NCBI GenBank assembly: GCA_030668545.1
Contig: DAOUTT010000035.1
Coordinates: 1-11,198, forward strand
Length of the DNA stretch: 11,198 nucleotides
Source: Anaerolineales bacterium
Lineage (GTDB): Bacteria; Chloroflexota; Anaerolineae; Anaerolineales; E44-bin32
Direction of reading: 5' to 3'
This document shows positions 1 through 6,469 of this stretch, one piece after another. Numbering within the stretch: position 1 is the first letter of the stretch; every line of letters begins with the position of its first letter. The translations under genes were made by a program, and so were the position numbers. Under the pieces are notes generated by a model. That model did not search any database. It saw nothing but the letters and a program-made list of their open reading frames with translations, and had not been told where the DNA came from.

Positions 1-117
1 CCTTTTGACTCTCATTGGATCTTCAACTGGGCGGAGGAAGGAACCTGGGTTTACGTCTATGATCCTTCAGGGCGGACGCCCACCGACGCTGAGCTCTACG
101 GTGCGGGTGGCGCCTGA
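1..117 (+). CDS. C-terminal fragment of an unknown protein (5' end outside window)
   Basis: Frame 1 is open from the first base to a TGA at 115-117, directly followed by TAG, giving 38 residues. The tail is aromatic-rich (WIFNWAEEGTWVYVYDPSG) and ends in a small-residue stretch GAGGA. The composition is protein-like and suggests the end of a beta-rich globular domain. I do not recognise the family; nothing visible assigns a function. The gene enters from the left edge, so its start, length and neighbours cannot be judged. No T-rich hairpin follows directly, so its transcript may continue towards the next gene. Confidence 0.6.
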   Translation, partial: PFDSHWIFNWAEEGTWVYVYDPSGRTPTDAELYGAGGA

Positions 118-268
118 TAGAGTTGCTCGTTCGCCGAGGGGGTGGGCAACACCACCATCGTCTTACTCGCAATAATTCCTGCTCTGCAGCTGCGATCACC
201 CGATAGACAACCAAATTAGCCTGAAACGAAAGTAGATTGGATCGTCCGCGAAGGCGATTAACCTCTTG

Positions 269-280
269 GTACTTAAGTAC
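269..280. promoter_or_regulatory. 12-bp perfect palindrome (possible operator)
   Basis: GTACTTAAGTAC reads the same on both strands. It lies in the spacer upstream of the CxxC protein, 7 bp before a second inverted repeat. A short dyad near a gene start can be a repressor site, but nothing identifies the protein that would bind it. Confidence 0.25.
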
Positions 281-286
281 TCTGCC

Positions 287-301
287 CTGAGGATTCCTCA
301 G
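287..301. repeat. Inverted repeat upstream of the CxxC protein gene
   Basis: CTGAGGA and TCCTCAG are perfect complementary arms around a single T. As RNA it would form a short hairpin (CTGAG with a GATTC loop). It contains the TGA (288-290) that closes the reading frame upstream of the CxxC gene, and its TGAGGA could also act as a weak ribosome binding site for a non-standard start near 303. Confidence 0.3.
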
Positions 302-365
302 AATCTACAATGAGGAAAAGACTGCAATCGTATCCATCAACCCACCATCAGGAGTCGCGGCCTCT

Positions 366-725
366 ATGTATGCGGACAACGAATTGCTCTTTCCAGTGCA
401 TGTGATTTCTAATTTGCAGCACTCGCGTGGGGATGATTGGTGTGTGCTAGTCGAGCGCATTTCCGACCTTCCCGAAGGCGACATTGAAATTTTAGCGTTC
501 TCTTTGATGATGATTCGGCTTGATGGATGTTTGAGTTGTGAAACCGATTCGTACCGGGCGATGCGTGGCTGCAAAGCGTGTTCAAAACAAAGCCTGCGGC
601 GTTACAAAGGCTCAGACCTGGAACTCTTAAGCATCTATCAGCAGGCGCTTGAGGATGTTCAGCAGTATCTCAACGTTCAAGTCCCCACGGTGATCGAGGA
701 ACCCATCTCAGCTCGAGCAGCTTGA
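366..725 (+). CDS. Small protein with two CxxC pairs, unknown function
   Basis: Encodes 119 residues from ATG 366. An AGGAG at 350-354 precedes it with an 11-nt spacer, slightly long. Visible features are two cysteine pairs, C55-x2-C58 and C69-x2-C72, which could hold a zinc ion or Fe-S cluster, followed by a helical segment rich in Leu, Tyr and Gln (residues about 80-104). No signal peptide or membrane segment is seen, so it is probably cytoplasmic. The frame stays open and protein-like for 25 codons upstream of ATG 366, back to TGA 288-290, with segments such as RIYNEEKTAIVSINPPSGVA, yet has no ATG, GTG or TTG there. The true N-terminus may therefore be longer, using a rare start such as ATC 303, or the start may have been lost by mutation or sequence error. 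The gene ends in a good terminator. I do not recognise a named family. Confidence 0.7.
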   Translation: MYADNELLFPVHVISNLQHSRGDDWCVLVERISDLPEGDIEILAFSLMMIRLDGCLSCETDSYRAMRGCKACSKQSLRRYKGSDLELLSIYQQALEDVQQYLNVQVPTVIEEPISARAA

Positions 726-747
726 TCACCTATCAAAACGCTATTTG

Positions 748-774
748 AACCGGGTACTCGATACCCGGTTTTTT
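748..774 (+). terminator. Rho-independent terminator of the CxxC protein gene
   Basis: A 9-bp stem, AACCGGGTA (748-756) and TACCCGGTT (762-770), closes a CTCGA loop and runs into six T (769-774). It lies 22 bp after the TGA and is a textbook intrinsic terminator. Confidence 0.9.
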
Positions 775-903
775 ATTTCCTCAAAGTTGAGCGGGTGACC
801 GAGTTTTACTCCGTTGGTCTGGTTCAACCGATGGTAATGTCGAAATCATCAGACCCGCCATGTATTCTCGTTCCTGATCTCTAACCGAGATAGCGCTGAA
901 GAA

Positions 904-923
904 GGTGAGACGCGCGTCTCACC
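904..923. promoter_or_regulatory. Perfect 20-bp palindrome upstream of lpdA
   Basis: The half-site GGTGAGACGC is followed directly by its exact reverse complement GCGTCTCACC. No T-run follows on either strand, so it is not an intrinsic terminator. A dyad of this length about 120 bp upstream of a start codon fits the binding site of a dimeric regulator. Alternatively it forms an RNA hairpin with a GCGC loop. The regulator is unknown. Confidence 0.45.
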
Positions 924-1042
924 GCAGTCGCAAAAAAACTTCCCTTTCAGAAAAAATAGCCTCGCAATTGAGCCGAGCGACTAAGCGCTTTTACGCAGGC
1001 ATAGGTTAGAATAACGATCATAAGTATCGGGAGGATTTTTCA

Positions 1043-2440
1043 ATGACGGAATACGATGTCATCGTCATCGGCGCTGGACCCGGCGGCTACGTCTGTGCGA
1101 TCAGAGCTGCCCAATTGGGCAAAAAAACAGCCATTATTGAGAGGGAGTTTCTGGGCGGGGTTTGCCTGAACGTCGGCTGCATCCCGTCAAAGGCCTTGTT
1201 GAAGAACGCCGAAGTTGCCCACACGCTGCGGGAGCGGGGGAACGAATTCGGATTCAAGGTTGATGGCTTGACTCTGGATTACAGCGTGGCTGTTAAGCGA
1301 AGCCGCAGAGTCTCCGGGCGGTTGGTAAAAGGCGTTGGATTTCTAATGAAAAAGAATGGGGTAGATGTCCACATGGGGCGTGCTGCTTTCACCGGACCGA
1401 AAACAATCACTGTGAAAAATGAGGATGGTGAAACCACGACGTTAACGGCAACGGACATCGTGCTGGCGACGGGCGCGACTCCGATGGTTATCCCGGGGAT
1501 GGAAGCAGATGGGGACCGGGTTCTGTCCTACCGAGACGCGATTCTGCAGGAGCATCTGCCGGAATCCGTGGTGATTATTGGGGCGGGAGCCATCGGGCTC
1601 GAGTTCGCAACGATATGGAGTGCTTATGGTGTGGATGTGACGCTGGTGGAAATGCTGCCGCGCATCGCGCCGTTGGAGGACGAGGAAGTAAGCCAGGAGC
1701 TCACGAAAGCATTTAGTAAACGGGGCATAAAAGTTCTGGCAGGGACGAAAGTCGAGGGGATTGAACGGCTGAAAACGAAAGTGAAGGTCACCGTTTCCGG
1801 AGCGGACGGTGAGCAGACTCTCGAGGCCGAGCAGGCGCTTCTGGCAATGGGCTTCCGGCCGAACACCAAGAATTTGGAGCTTAAAACCGCTGGAGTGAAG
1901 TTGGACGAGCGCGGCTTCCCTGAGATTGATGAACGCATGGCGACGCCCACCGCTGGAATCTGGGCGATCGGCGACGTCACCGGTAAGCTCATGCTTGCCC
2001 ATGTCGCCTCTGCGATGGGGATTATCTGCGCCGAGAATATCGCTGGCGTTGATACGACAACCCTGGATTACGAGATGATGCCGCGGGCAACGTACTGCCA
2101 GCCGCAGGTCGCATCATTCGGGCTGACCGAGGCGCGAGCGGCAGAACGCGGGTATGAGATAAAAACTGGGCGTTTCCCATTCCAGGCGAGTGGAAAGGCT
2201 TTAGGTTTGGGGGATTACGGCGGATGGGTCAAGATCGTGACGGATGCAAAATGTGGAGAAATCCTGGGAGCGCACATGATCGGGCCGGAAGTGACCGAGC
2301 TCCTGCCGGAACTCACCCTGGCGCAGATGATGGAACTCACGCCAGCGGAGATCGCTCGCAACGTCCATGCCCATCCTACGCTGAGTGAGGTTGTGATGGA
2401 AGCTGCTCATCACGCGGAGGGTCACGCGATTCACATGTAG
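1043..2440 (+). CDS. lpdA: Dihydrolipoamide dehydrogenase (E3)
   Basis: A 465-residue FAD- and NAD-dependent disulfide oxidoreductase that reoxidises dihydrolipoamide of 2-oxoacid dehydrogenase complexes or the glycine cleavage system, in the cytoplasm. The N-terminal FAD site is GAGPGG (10-15). The redox-active pair lies in GGVCLNVGCIPSK (C41 and C46). The central NAD-binding motif GAGAIGLEFA follows, then the second FAD motif around AIGDVTG. The C-terminal dimer domain carries the catalytic dyad in HPTLSE (H444, E449). Length and motif order match the family exactly, separating it from mercuric or glutathione reductase, which have different redox motifs. ATG 1043 follows GGGAGG (1029-1034) at 8 nt. 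No E1, E2 or lipoate genes are visible nearby, so its partner complex cannot be told. The upstream 20-bp palindrome may regulate it. Confidence 0.95.
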   Translation: MTEYDVIVIGAGPGGYVCAIRAAQLGKKTAIIEREFLGGVCLNVGCIPSKALLKNAEVAHTLRERGNEFGFKVDGLTLDYSVAVKRSRRVSGRLVKGVGFLMKKNGVDVHMGRAAFTGPKTITVKNEDGETTTLTATDIVLATGATPMVIPGMEADGDRVLSYRDAILQEHLPESVVIIGAGAIGLEFATIWSAYGVDVTLVEMLPRIAPLEDEEVSQELTKAFSKRGIKVLAGTKVEGIERLKTKVKVTVSGADGEQTLEAEQALLAMGFRPNTKNLELKTAGVKLDERGFPEIDERMATPTAGIWAIGDVTGKLMLAHVASAMGIICAENIAGVDTTTLDYEMMPRATYCQPQVASFGLTEARAAERGYEIKTGRFPFQASGKALGLGDYGGWVKIVTDAKCGEILGAHMIGPEVTELLPELTLAQMMELTPAEIARNVHAHPTLSEVVMEAAHHAEGHAIHM

Positions 2441-2489
2441 GGTCTCTCGGAGTTATTCGGATTAATCCGGAATTCAATAAGAGAAATAA

Positions 2490-2516
2490 TCGAGGCGGGC
2501 AAATCGCCCGCCTCGA
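2490..2516 (+). terminator. GC-rich stem-loop after lpdA, possible terminator
   Basis: An 11-bp perfect stem (TCGAGGCGGGC, 2490-2500, with its complement at 2506-2516) encloses a 5-nt AAATC loop, 49 bp past the lpdA stop. There is no T-run after it on the plus strand, so termination would be weak or it may act as a 3'-end stabiliser. Confidence 0.45.
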
Positions 2517-2622
2517 GGCCTGAGTCGAACTCGTGTGGCTGTCTTAAAAATAAAGGCAGCTCCTTATGTTTTAATAATGCAGAGGCACACACATGAGCGC
2601 ACCCGAATTTCATTCCACTTGA

Positions 2623-2651
2623 GTAGGGATACGGCATTGCCGTGCCCCTAC
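2623..2651. repeat. Hairpin resembling a dispersed palindromic repeat
   Basis: Arms GTAGGG..ACGGC and GCCGT..CCCTAC pair over 13 positions with one mismatch and one G-U, around an ATT loop. No T-run follows. The GTAGGG...CCCTAC ends flanking a GC core are typical of short palindromic elements that occur in many copies in some bacterial genomes. Copy number cannot be checked from this window. Confidence 0.45.
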
Positions 2652-2738
2652 AGGTTATCAATACGGAGAGAGTATGGGCCGGCACACGGATCAGCCCCAG
2701 CGTTATTAATACATCCAAACAATTCATAGGCACGGAAT

Positions 2739-2767
2739 TTGCACTTCCCGGCGTATACTGGAATATA
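2739..2767 (+). promoter_or_regulatory. Sigma-70-like promoter for the protease pair
   Basis: TTGCAC (2739-2744) and AATATA (2762-2767) are separated by 17 bp. This would start transcription near 2774, about 25 nt before ATG 2799. The -35 matches four of six consensus positions; the -10 is weaker, and TATACT (2754-2759) lies inside the spacer. Confidence 0.4.
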
Positions 2768-2798
2768 AGGCATCTTGATCAAGCCGAGGAGAATGAGC

Positions 2799-3803
2799 AT
2801 GTGGGAGCGCAGACAGGTAACCGAAATTAAAGAGCGTCACAAGGAATCCATCCTGGCGAAGCCCAATGTGCTTGGTGTGGGAACGGGGTATAAAACCAGG
2901 AATGGGAAGCAGCTTGGAGATCTTTGTGTCATTGCGATGGTGAGTCAGAAGATTCCACAAGCCGGTCTTGATCCCTCAGCGTTGGTGCCTTCAGAAGTCG
3001 AGGGGATCTCTACAGATGTCATCCAGGTTGGGTTCCTGCGTGCCCAACAAGAGCGAACCGACCGTTGGCGTCCAGCGCTTGGTGGGGTAAGTTTGGGGCA
3101 TTACAAGATTACCGCCGGGACGTTGGGCGTGGTTGTCCGCGACCGGACAACCGGCACACGCATGATTCTCTCGAATAACCACGTTATGGCCAATAACAAT
3201 CAAGGACAACAAGGAGATCCAATCCTGCAGCCAGGTGCGGTGGACGGCGGCAGGGAAGAGGAAGACACTTTCGCTACCCTGGAGCGCTTCTGCCCAATCC
3301 ACTTTAATCATGGCCCAGTCGATTGCAGCACAGCCGAAACCTATGTTGCATTTGGCAATGCGATGGCGAAGTTGTTGGGTTCCAAGCATCGAGTGCAAGC
3401 CTTCTGGAGTGACCCCCAGGCGACTAATCAGGTTGACGCTGCCATCGCCAGACCGGTAAACGACCGGGAAGTTCTCGATGAGATCCTGGAGATCGGAGCA
3501 ATAAGCGGTATTCTCCCGGCGATGCTCAGTATGCGCGTAAGAAAATCCGGCAGGACAACAGGGTTGACGACGGGACAGATTATGGTCTTAGATGCGACCG
3601 TCACCATTGACTACGGTGATCGAAGCGCGCGTTTTGAGAATCAGATTGTGACGACTGTGATGTCGCAGCCGGGCGATTCCGGCTCTCTTCTTGTGGCCGG
3701 GGAGTCTATGCAGGCCGTCGGTCTGTTATTCGCGGGTTCAGATCAAGTCACACTGCATAATCCAATCCAATCCGTACTGGATTCTCTGGATGTGACCCTG
3801 TGA
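2799..3803 (+). CDS. NAL1-like trypsin-fold serine protease with N-terminal accessory domain
   Basis: A 334-residue protein from ATG 2799, chosen because CGAGGAG (2785-2791) stands 7 nt upstream; ATG 2793 and TTG 2775 are in frame but badly spaced. Residues 7-82 form an accessory domain (NVLGVGTGYK, then VPSEVEG and DVIQVG). The rest is a chymotrypsin-like fold with a full triad: H128 in SNNHV, D213 in QVDAAIA and S294 in GDSGS. There is no signal peptide or membrane segment, so it should be cytoplasmic, unlike secreted trypsins. The layout matches bacterial relatives of plant NAL1. A segment with two Cys (in ERFCPI and VDCSTAE) sits between His and Asp. The substrate is unknown. The next gene overlaps by 4 bp and repeats the accessory domain, so the N-domain may be a detachable regulator. 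Confidence 0.8.
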   Translation: MWERRQVTEIKERHKESILAKPNVLGVGTGYKTRNGKQLGDLCVIAMVSQKIPQAGLDPSALVPSEVEGISTDVIQVGFLRAQQERTDRWRPALGGVSLGHYKITAGTLGVVVRDRTTGTRMILSNNHVMANNNQGQQGDPILQPGAVDGGREEEDTFATLERFCPIHFNHGPVDCSTAETYVAFGNAMAKLLGSKHRVQAFWSDPQATNQVDAAIARPVNDREVLDEILEIGAISGILPAMLSMRVRKSGRTTGLTTGQIMVLDATVTIDYGDRSARFENQIVTTVMSQPGDSGSLLVAGESMQAVGLLFAGSDQVTLHNPIQSVLDSLDVTL

Positions 3804-4084
3804 AAAACCCCTCCGAATTTGAGACAAAGCCAATAGAGTCTTACCAGAAGGTAATGGCGGTTAAGGAAAAGCACGAGGAAGAATTACTTCAAAAAACCAA
3901 CGTGATGGGCGTGGGCGTGGGGCTGCGCATGCGCGCCGGGGAACCGACCGACGAAGTGGTTCTGGTTGTGATGGTCACCCGAAAAGTGCCCCGAGCTCAA
4001 TTGGCGCCTGAGGATTTTGTCCCGTCGGAGATCGAAGGTGTGCCTGTCGATATCCAGGAAGTAGGGCATATAAGGGCGGGTTGA
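3800..4084 (+). CDS. Stand-alone copy of the protease accessory domain
   Basis: A 94-residue protein starting at GTG 3800, whose GTGA overlaps the stop of the protease gene, suggesting translational coupling; no strong ribosome binding site is visible. ATG 3854 is an alternative start with AAGG only 2 nt away. Residues 18-93 align without gaps to residues 7-82 of the preceding protease: 33 of 76 identical by hand count, including NV-GVG-G, MV--K-P, VPSE-EG and VG--RA. The first 17 residues are unrelated and hydrophilic. It has no protease residues, signal peptide, cysteines or membrane segment. It most likely arose by duplication of the N-domain. Possible roles are inhibitor, folding helper or assembly partner of the protease; none is shown by sequence alone. 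Confidence 0.8.
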   Translation: MKNPSEFETKPIESYQKVMAVKEKHEEELLQKTNVMGVGVGLRMRAGEPTDEVVLVVMVTRKVPRAQLAPEDFVPSEIEGVPVDIQEVGHIRAG

Positions 4085-4142
4085 GGTCCGATAGGTTAAA
4101 CCGGTTGGAGCAGGTCTCCGCCGCGGGGATGAATGAGCGCTA

Positions 4143-4898
4143 CTAAATCCTCTCGATGACCCAGAAGTGAGATAAACCGAAAACTCGCAAGGGAGTCGCT
4201 TCCAACGCCTGGAGGAGAGTGCGCAAGAGCTTCCCCGCACTTGGCCAGCGAGCGATGATGTTGTCGTAAGCCCCAAAAATTCTTGAGGTGTGAATAATCT
4301 TGATGGGTAGGCCGCGGAAGAGCCGCTCGAGGTCTCCACGGGTATAGACGCGCACATGCGGGGCGAGTCGATCGCGAAACCGGCGGGGGAGATAATTGAC
4401 CAGCGGGATATTGCCGAAGAGGTACCGGCCGCGTAGATAGACGCCGTGCGTTTCGAACGGATAGCCGCGATTAGGGACAAAGAGAACGAGCCTGCCTCCG
4501 CCTGAAAACTCTGAATTGGGGGAGCGTAGCACACGAACGATCTCCTCGAGCGCAGCCCGGTCATCTTCTACGTGTTCAAGCACTTCGTGGGAGAGGACAA
4601 GGTCGAAGCTTTCGTCGCCAAAAGGGAGGCGCTCGCCGGTTCCCTGTACGACTTTATGACCCAGCTTTGAGGCAGATGAAGCATGATCGGGGTCGAATTC
4701 CAAGCCATATATGTGGGATGTATATTCGGCGAAGCGGGTCATATATTCGCCCACTCCGCAGCCGTTGTCTAAGATAACACCAGATTCGCGGCCGTCTGCT
4801 CCGGCCAGGATCATGCGTAGACGGCGCTCCTGACCGGCGCGCCAAACGTAGGATGGTTCGCCGCGCAGCGCGGCTCGTTCGAGGTTTCGTTCTGTCAA
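4143..4898 (-). CDS. Class I SAM-dependent methyltransferase
   Basis: A 251-residue cytoplasmic methyltransferase of the Rossmann (UbiE/Methyltransf_11-like) type. SAM-binding motif I is ILDNGCGVGEY (42-52), the acidic residue after beta-2 is E67 in YGLEFD, and motif IV is DLVLSHEVLEHV (99-110). The C-terminal half, after about residue 140, is basic and aromatic and probably binds the substrate, which cannot be named. The only usable start is TTG 4898, preceded on the minus strand by AAGGA at 8 nt; a TAA lies 9 codons further upstream in frame, and an upstream ATG is in another frame. It lies 27 bp after the Nudix gene stop on the same strand and is probably its operon partner. It converges on the protease pair, with 58 bp between the stops. 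Confidence 0.85.
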   Translation of the reverse strand: MTERNLERAALRGEPSYVWRAGQERRLRMILAGADGRESGVILDNGCGVGEYMTRFAEYTSHIYGLEFDPDHASSASKLGHKVVQGTGERLPFGDESFDLVLSHEVLEHVEDDRAALEEIVRVLRSPNSEFSGGGRLVLFVPNRGYPFETHGVYLRGRYLFGNIPLVNYLPRRFRDRLAPHVRVYTRGDLERLFRGLPIKIIHTSRIFGAYDNIIARWPSAGKLLRTLLQALEATPLRVFGLSHFWVIERI

Positions 4899-4925
4899 CG
4901 GCTTATTCCTTGATTGGCATGAATT

Positions 4926-5489
4926 TTACTCGAGCCCCACATTATCGATTTTCTGGAACGCCAGCCCGAGCGCTGCCACTGCACCGACTTGGTGAAAATC
5001 ACCTTCGGACCAACTGCGACGGGCCTCCTCAAGCGGGAGCCAGATGACCTTCTGTTCCTCTAGATCGCCGGAATCCGGCTCGGCGACCTCCCGGCATCCG
5101 GTTGCTAGAAAAAAGTGGGCATACCCCGCGAAGTAATTCCCACTCAGGACGACCTCTCCGAGTTCATACCAGGTTGTCGCTGTGCAGCCGAGCTCCTCCT
5201 TGAGCTCGCGCTTCGCGGCCTCCAATGGGTCCTCCCCCGGCTCGAGTACCCCCGCTGGCGGTTGGATATCAACCCCGTCAACCCCGCGCTTGTAGGAGCG
5301 GACAAGCCCAATATGGCCGTCGGGTCTCACAGGAACGATCATCACGTATCCGGAAGTCTCCAGGCGCAGGTACCCCTCGATGATGCGTCCGTCTGGTAAG
5401 CGGACATCATCTTCGAAAACCTGCATCCAGGGTGAACGGTCGAGTAAAAGCGTGCGTTTCAGCGTTTTCCAGGGTGTCAGATCGGGCAT
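4926..5489 (-). CDS. Nudix hydrolase, ADP-ribose pyrophosphatase-like
   Basis: A 187-residue hydrolase of nucleoside diphosphates linked to another group. The complete Nudix box G-x5-E-x7-REL-x-EE-x-G spans residues 80-101, with the metal-binding REL-KEELG helix intact. The preceding DIQPPAG resembles the element that positions the box in ADP-ribose and ADP-sugar pyrophosphatases, making that subgroup the best guess; substrate specificity is not proven. ATG 5489 is chosen because GGGAG lies 8 nt upstream on the minus strand; an in-frame TTG at 5504 would add five residues but overlaps that site. A TATAAT on the minus strand at 5545-5550 is a likely -10. The methyltransferase follows after 27 bp, so the two are probably co-transcribed. 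Confidence 0.9.
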   Translation of the reverse strand: MPDLTPWKTLKRTLLLDRSPWMQVFEDDVRLPDGRIIEGYLRLETSGYVMIVPVRPDGHIGLVRSYKRGVDGVDIQPPAGVLEPGEDPLEAAKRELKEELGCTATTWYELGEVVLSGNYFAGYAHFFLATGCREVAEPDSGDLEEQKVIWLPLEEARRSWSEGDFHQVGAVAALGLAFQKIDNVGLE

Positions 5490-5544
5490 CAGTCGAACTC
5501 CCAAAGGGTTGGAAGGGAACCAGATTTATCGGTATGGAAGGTCA

Positions 5545-5550
5545 ATTATA
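5545..5550 (-). promoter_or_regulatory. Consensus -10 box for the Nudix-methyltransferase unit
   Basis: The minus strand carries an exact TATAAT about 55 bp before ATG 5489. A 17-bp spacer leads to TTCAAG, a poor -35 with three of six matches. This would give the Nudix and methyltransferase genes their own transcript, separate from the upstream DUF218 gene. Confidence 0.4.
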
Positions 5551-5607
5551 TGCAGTTTTCCAGATTGCTTGAAGGTGTGACCTGGAACTCGATGGCTGGA
5601 AATTTTA

Positions 5608-6399
5608 TTAAATCCAGCCCCGTAACGTGTAGTAAATCAAGCCCATCCATTCTCGCAGAGCGGATTGGCTTACAGCCAGCGCCCCAAGATCAGGCACAAC
5701 GCTGTTCGATGAGAAGCTGCTCGTTTCGGACCGTGGGGCAGATATTGCGGGAATGGGCTCTACGCCTTGCTCCAGGAAGGAGAAATACGCCCGACGCATG
5801 TGTGTTGGTGAGGTGACGAGGATAAAGCGTTCACTCCCGGCCGCGATGAGCATTGGAGGGACGTTGAGCGCCTGGTCGTGCGTGTTAGCGGAATCCGACT
5901 CAAGCAGGATTCTTTGACTGGGCACACCTAAAGCCACCAAAGCATCGCGCATCGGTTCGCTCTCCGGTGTAAGCAGACCGCTTCTCGGGTTGGTGCCACC
6001 GGAAACGATTACAATCGGGTCATCGAGCATCTGATACAAGCGAGCGCCCTCAATCGCCCGCAAAGCGCTCGTCTCACTCACAGAATTCACTTCCAATTCT
6101 CCAGCACGAAAGGAGGCGCCGCCTCCGCCAAGGATTACAATCGCGTCCACGTCCGCGTACTCTACCGCTGAGCTGATTGGTTCATAGCCTACGCTCAAGC
6201 CGCGCTCGAGCAGCGAGGCGGCGATTGGGATGCTGAGCAACACGTATAGGATCGATAAGAAAAGCAACCAGCGTCTTCCCCACTTCTCAGTTCTCCAACC
6301 GATGGAGAGCAGGATAACTCCGAGGATGAGACCAAGAAGGAGGAACGCGGTTGAGCCCGGGATAAGCATCTCTTTGATGAGCTCGATGGCTATGTCCAT
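5608..6399 (-). CDS. DUF218 (ElyC/YdcF/SanA-like) membrane protein
   Basis: A 263-residue protein with two N-terminal membrane segments (about 14-35 and 44-64) followed by a DUF218 domain. The domain is marked by DAIVILGGGG (85-94), RAIEGARLYQ, IVIVSGG, an ESDSANTHDQA motif, LVTSPTHMRRA, and the terminal REWMGLIYY. The length and two-TM layout resemble E. coli ElyC, which affects cell-envelope precursor handling; the family's biochemical activity is not well settled, so only an envelope role is inferred. ATG 6399 is preceded by GGAG at 6 nt. It starts 70 bp after the stop of the 2H phosphoesterase gene on the same strand and may share its transcript. A weak stem, GGCTGGA/TCCAGCC at 5594-5619, spans the stop codon but has no T-run. 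Confidence 0.85.
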   Translation of the reverse strand: MDIAIELIKEMLIPGSTAFLLLGLILGVILLSIGWRTEKWGRRWLLFLSILYVLLSIPIAASLLERGLSVGYEPISSAVEYADVDAIVILGGGGASFRAGELEVNSVSETSALRAIEGARLYQMLDDPIVIVSGGTNPRSGLLTPESEPMRDALVALGVPSQRILLESDSANTHDQALNVPPMLIAAGSERFILVTSPTHMRRAYFSFLEQGVEPIPAISAPRSETSSFSSNSVVPDLGALAVSQSALREWMGLIYYTLRGWI

Positions 6400-6469
6400 G
6401 AATTACTCCAGTCCCCAGAGAAGGGGAAAGTAGTTGTAAACCCCATAGTCGTCCAAAGAACAAGACGGC

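Larger units (their letters stand above)
726..1042. other. Intergenic spacer upstream of lipoamide dehydrogenase
   Basis: No convincing gene is seen. The stretch holds the terminator at 748-774, a possible two-part stem (GGTCT 816-820 with AGACC 851-855, and GATG 830-833 with CATC 847-850), a small ATCTC/GAGAT hairpin near 880-895, the 20-bp palindrome at 904-923, and the ribosome binding site GGGAGG at 1029-1034. TAGAAT at 1007-1012 might be a -10 element, but no good -35 lies at the right distance. Confidence 0.6.
2441..2798. other. Non-coding spacer rich in hairpins
   Basis: Short open frames here have no family resemblance and no ribosome binding sites, so I read the stretch as non-coding. 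It contains a 12-bp palindrome CGGATTAATCCG (2458-2469), a GC-rich stem (2490-2516), a second stem GCTGTCTT/AAGGCAGC with one G-U pair (2538-2560), a third long hairpin (2623-2651), and a promoter and ribosome binding site for the next gene. Confidence 0.6.

Noticed and set aside
1007..1012. TAGAAT as a firm lpdA promoter
   Set aside because: No acceptable -35 at 15-19 bp and no extended -10 bases.
1442..2002. 186-codon minus-strand frame inside lpdA
   Set aside because: It lies wholly within a well-supported gene and its sequence is a shadow with no family features.
2431..2733. 100-codon minus-strand frame after lpdA
   Set aside because: It passes through several hairpins, has no ribosome binding site and its product looks like random translation of repeats.
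5594..5619. Inverted repeat GGCTGGA/TCCAGCC around the DUF218 stop as a terminator
   Set aside because: The 12-nt loop, short stem and lack of a T-run on the minus strand make termination unlikely.
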